DNA of 20,215 nucleotides from CAZCZZ01 sp964503335. GTDB lineage: Bacteria; Verrucomicrobiota; Kiritimatiellia; CAIVKH01. The stretch covers positions 1 to 20,215 of the forward strand of contig CAZCZZ010000068.1 in NCBI GenBank assembly GCA_964503335.1, given 5' to 3'. Within the stretch, counting starts at the first letter, position 1. Every line of letters starts with the position of its first letter. Below are positions 6,303-14,531 of this stretch, in pieces. Under the pieces are notes generated by a model, which was given only the letters and a program-made list of their open reading frames with translations, was not told the origin of the DNA and did no database searches. A program made the position numbers and the translations under genes.

Positions 6303-7463
6303 ATGAGGTTTTCTTTCTTCTTCCTGCTGGCTCTGATCGCAGCCCGATGCGCACAGGGCGAGATTTCATCGACCTCGGTCCGCATGAGCCTGGATATATC
6401 GGGCCCGATTGGCGGCACGAACTACACGGATGAGCAGGCCATCAGCCTCGGTGCGACCACGTCCGGGACCTTCCTGGACACCGGCATCGACGGTGCCGCT
6501 CGCGTTCAACTGGACGCTCTCCTGGTCCGCAGCAACCTGATCATCTTCTCGACCGATGTTGATTTCACGCAAGGCGCGACGACCTACGCCGACGAGGATC
6601 TCGTCGCATACAATGCGTACAACGGCGCGATCGCGATGTACTTTGACGGGTCGGTCCGTGGCGTGCCCGTCAATGCCGACCTCGACGCGGCTTGTTTCTA
6701 TCCCGGCACAACCAACCTGCTCCTCTCGTTCGATATCGACACGACACTCGCCGGCGCCGGGATCGTGTCGGACGAGGATGTTATTCTCTTCGCAAGCGGC
6801 ACCTTCTCGAAGCTCTACACCGGAACATCCCAACTAGGCATACCGCGCGGTGCCGACCTCGATGCCCTCGACCATGACGGTACGAACCTCTACTTCTCGC
6901 TCGATATCAGCGCACAGATCAGTTCGTTGGATGGGTCGGATAAAGATATCTGGCGCATGAATACCAACACGTTTGTGGCCACGAAGATCGGGGTGCCAGG
7001 CATCGCGGCAGGCGCCGACCTTACGAGCCTCGACGACCCGCGGGACGCGGACGGCGACTGGCTGACAGATTTCGAGGAACAGACGGCGATTGATGAAGCT
7101 GGTACGACGATTCCCGGATCCACGACACCGCTTACTCCGACCCCGAACTTCACCCTCGCCAACAACCGTGACACAGACGGCGATGGCGTGCCGGATGGCG
7201 AAGAGGCTGCGGCAGGAACGAATCCCACCAACCTGGTTGATTACCTGCGCATCACGGCGATCGCTCCCGACACGATTGGAAGCCTCGTCACGTGGGCCTC
7301 GGTCCCGGGCAAGGTCTATGACATCCAGGCATCGACAGGCCTGTCACCTTTTGCGGTGACCAATGTCGTTGCAGACGATGTGAATGCCACGGGCGGCTCG
7401 ACGGCGATTACGAACGCATCGGTCGTCGATGCGCTATTCTACCGGGTTCGCCTTCAGCCCTAG
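6303..7463 (+). CDS. Secreted repeat protein with calcium-binding type 3 repeats
   Basis: I do not recognise a named family for the whole protein (386 residues). A signal peptide spans about 1-19 (hydrophobic FFFLLALIAA, cleavage probably after AQG); the Cys at 16 has Arg before it and does not form a lipobox. Residues 24-245 contain four degenerate repeats of 50-60 residues. Each opens with a strand like LLLSFDID or LYFSLDIS, has an acidic DED or DKD in the middle and closes with a GADLDAL-type motif. Two thrombospondin type 3-like calcium loops follow (DADGD at 248-252 and DTDGDG at 290-295). The last 70 residues resemble the short C-terminal module common in Verrucomicrobia-type exported proteins (VPGKVYDIQAS ... 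FYRVRL). ATG 6303 is chosen because AAGGGG lies 9 nt upstream; ATG 6297 is only 3 nt away. It ends 7 bases from the convergent rhomboid gene. Confidence 0.85.
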   Translation: MRFSFFFLLALIAARCAQGEISSTSVRMSLDISGPIGGTNYTDEQAISLGATTSGTFLDTGIDGAARVQLDALLVRSNLIIFSTDVDFTQGATTYADEDLVAYNAYNGAIAMYFDGSVRGVPVNADLDAACFYPGTTNLLLSFDIDTTLAGAGIVSDEDVILFASGTFSKLYTGTSQLGIPRGADLDALDHDGTNLYFSLDISAQISSLDGSDKDIWRMNTNTFVATKIGVPGIAAGADLTSLDDPRDADGDWLTDFEEQTAIDEAGTTIPGSTTPLTPTPNFTLANNRDTDGDGVPDGEEAAAGTNPTNLVDYLRITAIAPDTIGSLVTWASVPGKVYDIQASTGLSPFAVTNVVADDVNATGGSTAITNASVVDALFYRVRLQP

Positions 7464-7470
7464 AAACAAA

Positions 7471-8292
7471 CTAGCGGCGAAGTCTGTCACTGGCCGCGTC
7501 GAGCGTCTTGCGCTCCTTGGGCGTAAGGCTGTGGATCCCCTGGCTCGCGACCTTGTCGAGAATCCGGTCCACTTCTTCGCGATCCGCTGCTGTGCGTTCC
7601 TGGCGTCTCGCCTCGGCCCTGGTCGATAGGGATCGGCGCAAGCCATCCATCACAGAGTCCGAGTTGACGTCTCCCCTGAACACCGTCCGGGCATAGATGT
7701 ATCCCGCCACGGCTCCCCCGATGTGCGCCACGTAGGCGATGCTTCCTCCCACGGAACTGATCACGAGCAGAAGCTGGATCCCGAGCAGGGCCGCCACCAT
7801 GACCCACGTGCGCATGGTCACGGGCAGGATGAAGAATACCAACAGCGTCATGGGTCGATTCGGGAAGAGCGCAGCGAAGGCGCCCAGGATACCGAAGACC
7901 GCTCCCGAGGCCCCGACACAGGTCGCCATGTGTCCGTATTCCATGGCAAACCATCCCAGTCCGCCGAGAATGCCGCTGGTGAAGTAGAGTATGGCGAAGT
8001 GCTTCCTCCCCATCGTCCGCTCGAGCTCCGGCCCGATGAGGAAAAGGGACAGCATGTTCAGAAGGATGTGCCCCACGCCTCCGTGGAGGAACATATAGGT
8101 AAGAAACTGCCAGAGCCGCCCCTGCAGGACGCCGACGACGCTCAGGCCGAATAGCGATGTAAACTGACCGTAGGAGACGCGGTCCACGAACACCTGCACC
8201 ACATAGGCCACGAGTGTCGCAATGAGAAGGATCAGCACGCACCGGGTCATTCCACCGGAAAGTGACTCGGAAGGTGATTGCCAGCGGCTCAT
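7471..8292 (-). CDS. Rhomboid family intramembrane serine protease
   Basis: Polytopic membrane protease of 273 residues that cleaves transmembrane substrates within the bilayer. Catalytic features are present: the HGGVGHILLNM helix (H70, H75, N79), the GASG loop with nucleophile S129, and the second catalytic residue H190 in AHIGGAVAGY. The tail after about residue 208 is cytosolic, charged and ends in a helical block (ILDKVASQGIHSLTPKERK), a C-terminal domain often attached to rhomboids of this type. The gene is 13 bases downstream of rseP, so two intramembrane proteases are co-transcribed. ATG 8292 has no strong ribosome-binding site; ATG 8250 (MTRCVL), right before the first membrane helix, is a plausible alternative start. 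It converges with the secreted-protein gene with 7 bases between stops. Confidence 0.92.
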   Translation of the reverse strand: MSRWQSPSESLSGGMTRCVLILLIATLVAYVVQVFVDRVSYGQFTSLFGLSVVGVLQGRLWQFLTYMFLHGGVGHILLNMLSLFLIGPELERTMGRKHFAILYFTSGILGGLGWFAMEYGHMATCVGASGAVFGILGAFAALFPNRPMTLLVFFILPVTMRTWVMVAALLGIQLLLVISSVGGSIAYVAHIGGAVAGYIYARTVFRGDVNSDSVMDGLRRSLSTRAEARRQERTAADREEVDRILDKVASQGIHSLTPKERKTLDAASDRLRR

Positions 8293-8305
8293 GTTCGCAC
8301 CGTGG

Positions 8306-9706
8306 TCAGGGCGCCTGCGTATCCGGCGCGGCGGTCGGAGCGTCAGTCGCTACAGGCTCCTCTTCCTGGTCATTGTTCGTGAAGTTCGGGATCACAAAGC
8401 GACGCACATCGCGGAACGTGAGCAGCAGGAAGAGGGAAATAAGGACGACGGCGAAGGTGTTCCACACCACGTTGACAATTTTCGCTGGAACAGGTCGCCT
8501 GGTCAGCATCTCCCACAGCGAAAAGACGATATGCCCGCCGTCGAGAACCGGCAGCGGCAGGAGGTTGATGATGGCGAGGTTCACATTGACCATGACGGTG
8601 AACCACAAGGCGATCATCAGGCTGCTCTTCACGGCGTACCAGAACATGATGATGATCATCAGCGGCCCGCCCACGCCCTGCGACGCCTTGCCTGCTTCGG
8701 ACGGCGTCACAAGCGCCCTCAGGAACCGGAAGATCCCGGAGGCGTGGCCTTTGATCTGATCCCATGGCTCGGGGTGCACGATGAAGCGCTTGTCGGCATA
8801 GAGCGTGTTGAACTGGATGCCGATCATCGCTCGTTTCTCTTTTTCGTTGTAGGCCGGTCGTACAGTCAGGGTCTGTTCAGCATCGCCGCGCTTGATGAGC
8901 ACCGGCACGTCCTGGTCCTTGAAGTCGTTCACCAGGTCGATGAGCTGCGGGATGCTGTAGAGCGTGATGCCGTTGATGGAAAGAAGCAGGTCGCCCGGTT
9001 TGAGACCCGCCTTCTGCGCACTCGAGTTCGGCATCGTTCCGGCGACGCTGACATAGTCCATCCCCGAGATGCCCGGCACCGAGTGCACGCCCATGTCCCC
9101 CTGCGAGGTCTCGAGATCGATGGTCTTTTCGCCGTCCGCGGACTTCACGAGGAGCTTCGCATCATCGGTCAGCGCCAGCTTGAGGACAATGTCGCTCCAG
9201 TTTGCAACAGGCTCCCCATTGATCGAAAGGATCTCGTCGCCAATACGCAATCCGGCCGCAAAAGCGGCGCTGTCCCGCTCAACATGGCCGATGATGCTGT
9301 TGGTCTCAAGCGGACGGGAGGGCTTGCCGACGACATAAATCACCCAGGCCAGGATGAAGGCGAGGATCATGTTCCCGGTGACACCGGCGAGGGAGACGAG
9401 GATTTTCTTGAAGGGTGAAACGCGAGGAAGGGCGCGTTGCTCCTGCCCCTCTTCCGGCTTGTTGGGATTGCCACCGGACGGGTCAAGCTGCGGCAGAGCC
9501 ACGTAGCCGCCGAAAGGAAGGATACCGATCTTGTACTGGACCCCGTTGATCTTGCGCTTCCAGATGGCGGGGCCGAACCCAATGGCAAAGGCATCGACGG
9601 TCAGCCCGCACCAGCGCGCGACCAGGAAATGACCCAGCTCATGGACGAAGATCGTGAAGCCGAAAAGGAAGAAGACGACGACAAGCGTGATGAGGAATGA
9701 AATCAT
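8306..9706 (-). CDS. rseP: RIP metalloprotease RseP (site-2 protease, M50)
   Basis: Inner-membrane zinc protease of 466 residues that performs the second cut on anti-sigma factors and clears signal peptides. Zinc motif HELGH sits at 22-26 in the first membrane helix and the third ligand is D389 in NLLPLPVLDGGH. Two PDZ domains are visible, about 133-205 (with AGLRIGDEILSINGEPV) and about 218-285 (with AGLKPGDLLLSINGI); they select substrates in the periplasm. The protein ends in a low-complexity tail rich in Pro, Ala, Asp and Glu after residue 445. ATG 9706 is 6 bases past the cdsA stop. The order uppS-cdsA-rseP is widespread in bacteria; dxr, often next to these genes, is not here. Confidence 0.95.
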   Translation of the reverse strand: MISFLITLVVVFFLFGFTIFVHELGHFLVARWCGLTVDAFAIGFGPAIWKRKINGVQYKIGILPFGGYVALPQLDPSGGNPNKPEEGQEQRALPRVSPFKKILVSLAGVTGNMILAFILAWVIYVVGKPSRPLETNSIIGHVERDSAAFAAGLRIGDEILSINGEPVANWSDIVLKLALTDDAKLLVKSADGEKTIDLETSQGDMGVHSVPGISGMDYVSVAGTMPNSSAQKAGLKPGDLLLSINGITLYSIPQLIDLVNDFKDQDVPVLIKRGDAEQTLTVRPAYNEKEKRAMIGIQFNTLYADKRFIVHPEPWDQIKGHASGIFRFLRALVTPSEAGKASQGVGGPLMIIIMFWYAVKSSLMIALWFTVMVNVNLAIINLLPLPVLDGGHIVFSLWEMLTRRPVPAKIVNVVWNTFAVVLISLFLLLTFRDVRRFVIPNFTNNDQEEEPVATDAPTAAPDTQAP

Positions 9707-9712
9707 AGTTAC

Positions 9713-10558
9713 TCAAGGGGTCATAAAGAAACGCGCATACACATAAAGAACCGGCACGGAGAACAACAGGCTGTCCAGCACATCCAACAGCCCTCCCATG
9801 CCTGCGATCATCTTGCTGGAGTCCTTCACGCCGACTGACCGCTTCAACAGGGACTCGATAAGGTCGCCCAAAACACCCGTAATGGCAAGCAGCGCGCCGA
9901 GCACGATCGAATCCATCGTGCTGATGTACAGCACGCCGGCCCGCTCGGACATGAAGCGCACGAAGAGGTAGCTGACAAGGACGCCGAAAAGAACGCCCCC
10001 GATCACGCCTTCCCAGGTCTTGCCCGGGGAGATGCGGGGGATCAGCTTGTTCCTGCCGATGCTGCACCCCGTGAAGTACGCGCCGATGTCCGTGGATTTG
10101 ACCACAGCCACGAGGTAAAGGATGAGGTAGCGCCCCTCGACATCGCCCCAGGAGGTGTAGAGCTTCACGAAGAAGCTGAAGAGGAAAGCGACATAGATGA
10201 TACCGAGCAGGGTCCCCGCCATCGTTTCCCACGCCCGCTCCATCTTCCTGTGCGTGATCTGGCGGACGAAGATGGTGGCTGTCACGCCGAACAGCAACAC
10301 GGTTTCGAAGTCGGCGAAGCGACCGTCCGTGGTATGGGCCGAGAACCAGGTGCCGCCGATGAGCGCCAGACCTCCGATGAGGCCCACGATCTTGAAATGC
10401 GGGATCTCGCGCGCGTCCAGCAGGGCGTAGAATTCAAGGAGCGCGAGGGCGCCAATGAGGAGAAGCACGGCGAGAACGCCAACGGGAGGGAGGATAAACA
10501 CGCCTGCAACAAGTCCACCGCCCAGAAGCACACCACTGATGAGTCGTTGCTGCAGCAT
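9713..10558 (-). CDS. cdsA: Phosphatidate cytidylyltransferase
   Basis: Membrane enzyme of 281 residues that makes CDP-diacylglycerol from phosphatidate and CTP, the branch point of phospholipid synthesis. Multiple membrane helices start right after the N-terminus. Family motifs seen: KSTDIGAYFTG (154-164), SPGKTWEG (177-184) and the C-terminal signature from GDLIESLLKRSVGVKDSS (231-248) to the glycine-rich GMGGLLDVLDSL (253-264). Length is typical of the family. ATG 10558 lies 3 bases past the uppS stop and the gene ends 6 bases before rseP, so the three genes are almost certainly one transcript. Confidence 0.95.
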   Translation of the reverse strand: MLQQRLISGVLLGGGLVAGVFILPPVGVLAVLLLIGALALLEFYALLDAREIPHFKIVGLIGGLALIGGTWFSAHTTDGRFADFETVLLFGVTATIFVRQITHRKMERAWETMAGTLLGIIYVAFLFSFFVKLYTSWGDVEGRYLILYLVAVVKSTDIGAYFTGCSIGRNKLIPRISPGKTWEGVIGGVLFGVLVSYLFVRFMSERAGVLYISTMDSIVLGALLAITGVLGDLIESLLKRSVGVKDSSKMIAGMGGLLDVLDSLLFSVPVLYVYARFFMTP

Positions 10559-10561
10559 GGT

Positions 10562-11278
10562 CTATTTGATGTCCCCGAATCGTCGATGGCGTTTCTTGTA
10601 CTCCTCGATCGCTTCGAGGAATTGAGGCTCGCGGAAATCAGGCCACAACACGGGGGTGATATAGAGCTCGGCATACGAAAGTTGCCAGAGCAGGAAGTTG
10701 CTGATCCTCATCTCTCCGCTCGTGCGAATCATGTAGTCGGGATCGGGCACGTCGGGCAGGTAAAGGTGCGTTGAAATGGTCTTCTCCGTGATATCCTTCG
10801 GGAGCAGGTCGCCACGCTTCACCTTCTCCGCGATCGCCTTGCACGCATGAACGATCTCGCCGCGTCCGCCATAGCTCAGCGCGAGAATAAGATGGGCATC
10901 CTCGTAGTGCGCGGTCTCTTCAACCGTCTTTTCAAGCTCGTTGCGTACGCCGTCCGGCAGGTCCTGGAGCCGGCCGATCGCGCGAAGGCGCACCTTGTTC
11001 TCGTGCAATTCAAAAGCCTGGTCGCGGAGAAACTTCCGGAGCAGGCTCATCAAGCCGGTGACCTCCGGGCGGGGACGAACCCAGTTCTCGGAGCTGAAGG
11101 CATAGAGCGTGAGGTACTTCACGCCTGCGGTTCGGCAGGCCCTGAGGACCGCGCGCACGGACTCTGCGCCTGCATGGTGTCCGCGAAGTCGGGGCAAGCC
11201 ACGTTGTGAAGCCCAGCGTCCGTTGCCATCCATGATGATCGCAACGTGCTCCGGAACTCCCTGTTTCGACGTGGTCAT
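10562..11278 (-). CDS. uppS: Isoprenyl (undecaprenyl) diphosphate synthase
   Basis: Cis-prenyltransferase of 238 residues that builds the C55 lipid carrier for peptidoglycan and surface glycans from farnesyl diphosphate and isopentenyl diphosphate. Visible motifs: substrate-binding IIMDGNGRWA (14-23, with catalytic D17), LTLYAFSSENW (57-67), and the RTSGEMRISNFLLWQ block (185-199) that binds the second substrate. Length is close to the bacterial norm of about 240-255. ATG 11278 starts directly before the conserved domain and follows the purA stop by 7 bases; a longer in-frame reading to 11578 overlaps purA and is rejected. No good Shine-Dalgarno is visible, so translation may be coupled to purA. 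Confidence 0.95.
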   Translation of the reverse strand: MTTSKQGVPEHVAIIMDGNGRWASQRGLPRLRGHHAGAESVRAVLRACRTAGVKYLTLYAFSSENWVRPRPEVTGLMSLLRKFLRDQAFELHENKVRLRAIGRLQDLPDGVRNELEKTVEETAHYEDAHLILALSYGGRGEIVHACKAIAEKVKRGDLLPKDITEKTISTHLYLPDVPDPDYMIRTSGEMRISNFLLWQLSYAELYITPVLWPDFREPQFLEAIEEYKKRHRRFGDIK

Positions 11279-11285
11279 GGATGCG

Positions 11286-12584
11286 TCATGCCGAAACGAG
11301 CGCGTTGTCGCGGTCCAGCCGCAGCGTGCTTTCGCGCCTGGGTCCCACGGAAAGGATGCCCACCGGCACACCGGTGATCTTGGCCAGGAGACGCACATAC
11401 TCCTGCGTGCGTAGCGGAAGTTCTGAGAAACGCGTGGCATCCTTCGTGGACGCCATCCAGCCCGGCACGTCCATATAGACCGGCTTGCATCGTTCGAGGA
11501 TGCGTACATTCGCCGGCACGGTTTCGTAGCGTTTACCGTCGCATTCATAGGCGATACAGACCTTGATCGTCTCCACATCGTCGAGCACGTCGAGCTTGGT
11601 CACAGCCCACCGGTCGATGCCGTTGATCATCACGGCGTATTTCGCAACGACCGCGTCGAACCATCCGCAGCGGCGTGGACGTCCCGTCGTCGCCCCGAAC
11701 TCATGGCCCGTGGCCCGGATCTTCTCGCCCATGGCATCAAGCAGTTCCGTGGGGAACGGCCCCTCGCCCACGCGGGTCGAGTAGGCTTTGATCACGCCGA
11801 TCACGTTGTCGATGCGGTTCGGCGGCACCCCCGCGCCCGTGCAGGCGCCGCCCGACGTGGCGCTCGATGAAGTGACAAACGGATACGTGCCATAATCGAT
11901 GTCGAGCAGTGTGCCCTGCGCACCTTCGAAAAGGATGCTTTCGCCCTTGGAAACAGCGTCATGCAGCAGCGGGATGGTGTCCTGGATGAAAGGCGCCAGG
12001 AAGCGTCCCGCCTCCAGGGCTTCGGCCAGTAACTGGTCGGCGTCGACCGTGGGGGCTTCGAGCGCCTGGAGGATTCGATTGCTTTCCTGCACCCGCTTGC
12101 GCAGCAACTCGGGAAACTTCGCGTCCAACATGTCGCCCATGCGAAGACCGACGCGCGCCGCCTTGTCGCCATACGCGGGTCCAATCCCGCGCTTCGTGGT
12201 GCCGATCTTGTTGCCGCCCGCCGGCTTCTTCTCGCGGTATTCGTCAATCAGCCGGTGATACGGAAATACGATATGGGCGCGGTCGCTGATGAAGAATCGT
12301 CCGGTTGGGTCAATCCCGCGGGCCTGGATGCCCTTAAGCTCACCGACGAGCGCCGCCGGGTCGATGACAACGCCGTTGCCAATCACGCACTTCTTGCCGG
12401 CGTGGAGGATGCCCGACGGGACGAGGTGCAGGACGTACTTTTCGCTGCCGATCTCAACCGTGTGCCCGGCGTTGTTACCGCCCTGGTAGCGGACAACCCA
12501 ATCGACCTCCTTGGTCAACACATCGATGATCTTGCCTTTGCCTTCATCGCCCCATTGGGCGCCGATTAAAACTGTATTGGCCAT
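11286..12584 (-). CDS. purA: Adenylosuccinate synthetase
   Basis: Cytoplasmic enzyme of 432 residues that converts IMP, aspartate and GTP to adenylosuccinate, the first step from IMP to AMP. The N-terminal glycine-rich loop QWGDEGKGK (10-18) includes catalytic D13; the second catalytic residue H41 lies in GGNNAGHT. GTTKRGIGPAY (128-138) is the IMP-binding signature. The GRPRRCGWFDAV block and the C-terminal SVGPRRESTL are also present. Length is the usual one. ATG 12584 is backed by AGGAG about 5 nt upstream. It is the first gene of the purA-uppS-cdsA-rseP-rhomboid run. A moderate promoter candidate is at 12660-12687. Confidence 0.97.
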   Translation of the reverse strand: MANTVLIGAQWGDEGKGKIIDVLTKEVDWVVRYQGGNNAGHTVEIGSEKYVLHLVPSGILHAGKKCVIGNGVVIDPAALVGELKGIQARGIDPTGRFFISDRAHIVFPYHRLIDEYREKKPAGGNKIGTTKRGIGPAYGDKAARVGLRMGDMLDAKFPELLRKRVQESNRILQALEAPTVDADQLLAEALEAGRFLAPFIQDTIPLLHDAVSKGESILFEGAQGTLLDIDYGTYPFVTSSSATSGGACTGAGVPPNRIDNVIGVIKAYSTRVGEGPFPTELLDAMGEKIRATGHEFGATTGRPRRCGWFDAVVAKYAVMINGIDRWAVTKLDVLDDVETIKVCIAYECDGKRYETVPANVRILERCKPVYMDVPGWMASTKDATRFSELPLRTQEYVRLLAKITGVPVGILSVGPRRESTLRLDRDNALVSA

Positions 12585-12659
12585 TACGCTCCTAGAACCT
12601 CGGAAAGCCTTGCGCCGATGCGAAACAACCCGTAGTTCGCAGGTGTCGGGCGGCGCCGT

Positions 12660-12687
12660 AAGCTAGCAAACAGGAGGGGTCGGTCAA
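12660..12687 (-). promoter_or_regulatory. Possible sigma-70-type promoter of purA
   Basis: On the minus strand TTGACC (12687-12682), a 16-base spacer and TAGCTT (12665-12660) lie about 75 bases before the purA start, in a 129-base gap that holds no gene. Judged by eye only; the -10 element is weak. Confidence 0.4.
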
Positions 12688-12713
12688 TGCGTTTCCCGCT
12701 CGCGGTGCCCCTG

Positions 12714-13409
12714 CTAATCGACAAACCGGTACTTCAATATGCACCACATGGCGCGGACCCCGTCCTTCCACGTGATCTTCTTCCCTTCGGAGTAGTCGCG
12801 GCCGTAGTACGATATGGGCACCTCATAGCAGTGCCAGCCGCCTTTCGCCACCTTGGCCGTGATCTCGATCTCAAACCCGAAACGGTTTTCCTTCAATTCG
12901 ATCTTCTTCAAAACCTCGGCCTTGAACACCTTGTAGCAAACCTCAACGTCCGTGAGGTTCATGTTGGTCATCATGTTGGAGCAGAGCGTGATGACCTTGT
13001 TGCCCACGGAGTGCCAGAAGAAGAGAACGCGATGCGGACCGCCACCCAGGAACCGTGAGCCGAAGACCACGTCGGCATGCCCGTCCAAGATCGGCTGCAG
13101 CAGCTTGGGGTACTCTGCCGGGTCGTATTCGAGGTCGGCGTCCTGAATCAGGATGATGTCCCCGGTCGCTTTCTGGAATCCCGTGCGGAGGGCTGCGCCT
13201 TTGCCCATGTTCTTCTCGTGTCTCAGGAAGAGAATACCGGGGTTCTTCGCCGCGAGGTCCTGGAGTACGGCGGCCGTGCCGTCCGAAGAACAGTCGTCGA
13301 TCACCACCAGTTCCTTGTCGTGGCCGACATCAACGCGCTGCACCGCATCGAGCACGGCCGAGACGGTCTTTTCCTCGTTGTACACCGGGATGACGATCGA
13401 GATTTTCAT
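12714..13409 (-). CDS. Family 2 glycosyltransferase, DPM1-like
   Basis: GT-A fold transferase of 231 residues, similar to dolichyl-phosphate-mannose or polyprenyl-phosphate glucose synthases. The N-terminus has the nucleotide-binding pattern ISIVIPVYNEEKTV (3-16) and VVIDDCSSDGT (35-45); the metal-binding DAD is at 90-92 in ILIQDADLEYDP. GSRF (117-120) and a basic C-terminal third follow. No membrane helices are attached, so it is a DPM1-type enzyme rather than the membrane-anchored GtrB type. It probably moves a sugar from a nucleotide donor to undecaprenyl phosphate; donor and acceptor are not known. It starts 17 bases after the VanZ-like gene, on the same strand. The stop is 129 bases from purA. 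Confidence 0.9.
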   Translation of the reverse strand: MKISIVIPVYNEEKTVSAVLDAVQRVDVGHDKELVVIDDCSSDGTAAVLQDLAAKNPGILFLRHEKNMGKGAALRTGFQKATGDIILIQDADLEYDPAEYPKLLQPILDGHADVVFGSRFLGGGPHRVLFFWHSVGNKVITLCSNMMTNMNLTDVEVCYKVFKAEVLKKIELKENRFGFEIEITAKVAKGGWHCYEVPISYYGRDYSEGKKITWKDGVRAMWCILKYRFVD

Positions 13410-13426
13410 AAGCGGTCGCGAGCTAA

Positions 13427-14428
13427 TCAGAGCCTGCTGGTTGAGTCAACCGGTGCGCGCCTGCGCCCCGACAAGTACATCCGGTCGACGTAGAGCCTGT
13501 CGCCCTGAGCGGGCCGTTCCAGAAAGAGGCCAAACGTGATAATGCGCGACGAGTCCAGTTTGCGACCCGAAGAGGTCATGGTGAACACGTCCAGATCAAC
13601 CCATATCGTGTTCTTCCCCGGCTTGATCTCCAAGGGCATCTGCGCCCTGTCCGGAAACCTGGGAAAGGGCTTGTCATCCGCCCGCAACCAGAGCGTCTCG
13701 CTCTTGTCTCCTTCGAGAAACACATCGAGGGAAAGCCGCGCATACGCCGACCAGTCCATCCGGCCATCGGCGAGGAAGATGCTCGGGTACTCACCGCTCT
13801 CCGGCAAGACCTCCAGCCTCAGCGCATACTCGCCGTCCGTGGCATGCTCCTTTACATGCTCAACCGCAAACCCCTCGGGATACCAACGACCCAATTCCTT
13901 GGGCTGCTCAAATGAGTCCACAATCGGGAACTCACGCTGGGCGCGATACCAATCCGCCGCGATCACCATGAAAGGCACGATCGCGGCCGCTGCGAGAAGG
14001 CCCGCGCAGGCCGCAAGCCAGCGACGCCCATGGAGGCTGCGCGACTTCGACGAGAGGTACACCGTGACCACCGCAAGCGTCCCGGCGGCGCCGAGCAGGA
14101 AATCGCTGAGTGCGGCACCCCTGCCGACGAGGGGCTGGATGAGTTCAATCGCCAGCGCCAACCCGAGACCGATGCCCGCCACGGTCAGAGCCTTCTTCAG
14201 CGGTCCCGTGCGGTGTCCGTGCCATAGGAGAAACATGAAGGCGGTGATCGCGGCGAAGAGCGGGAAATGGGCAAAGTCCTGCGTCCACGATTTCAGTCGC
14301 ATCTGATACCCGCCCCAACCGGGAACAAAGAACAGGCCCACCAGCGTTACCGCCGCGACGATAAGAGGCAATCGCTTGCGGAACGTGGGCTTCAAGGCCT
14401 CGACCGCGCTGGGGGCATGTTCAAACAT
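13427..14428 (-). CDS. VanZ-like membrane protein with C-terminal sugar-binding-like domain
   Basis: A two-part protein of 333 residues. Residues 18-155 hold about five hydrophobic helices with a VanZ-like pattern: DFAHFPLFAAITAF (51-64), then ELIQP (95-99), R103 and SDFLLGAAG (108-116). A further helix near 138-158 leads to an exported C-terminal half (about 165-333) that looks like a beta-sandwich: IVDSFEQPKELGRWYPEG, an LRLEV strand, FLADGRMDWSAYARLSLDVF, and a late GKNTIWVDLDVF. This half resembles carbohydrate-binding or galactose-binding folds, but I cannot name its family. VanZ proteins have a linked role in teicoplanin resistance in enterococci, with unknown mechanism elsewhere. ATG 14428 is chosen because the first 13 residues of the longer reading (to 14467) have no character; neither start has a good ribosome-binding site. 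Confidence 0.75.
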   Translation of the reverse strand: MFEHAPSAVEALKPTFRKRLPLIVAAVTLVGLFFVPGWGGYQMRLKSWTQDFAHFPLFAAITAFMFLLWHGHRTGPLKKALTVAGIGLGLALAIELIQPLVGRGAALSDFLLGAAGTLAVVTVYLSSKSRSLHGRRWLAACAGLLAAAAIVPFMVIAADWYRAQREFPIVDSFEQPKELGRWYPEGFAVEHVKEHATDGEYALRLEVLPESGEYPSIFLADGRMDWSAYARLSLDVFLEGDKSETLWLRADDKPFPRFPDRAQMPLEIKPGKNTIWVDLDVFTMTSSGRKLDSSRIITFGLFLERPAQGDRLYVDRMYLSGRRRAPVDSTSRL

Positions 14429-14521
14429 CGCGTCAGGCTGCACCAATCCGACCCCGCATGCAATCACGCCGGAAGCGCGTCGCGTGCCCCGTCTCGACTC
14501 GCCTTCTCAACTCGGCTACAT

Positions 14522-14527
14522 AGGAGG
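14522..14527 (+). promoter_or_regulatory. Shine-Dalgarno of the GT4 glycosyltransferase
   Basis: A perfect AGGAGG lies 4 nt before ATG 14532. It fixes the start of the gene and rules out the longer in-frame reading from 14376, which would overlap the VanZ-like gene on the other strand. Confidence 0.75.
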
Positions 14528-14531
14528 GCGC

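Noticed and set aside
8222..9418. Long plus-strand open frame of 398 codons across rseP
   Set aside because: It is the antisense shadow of rseP, whose zinc site, PDZ domains and third ligand are all visible on the other strand.
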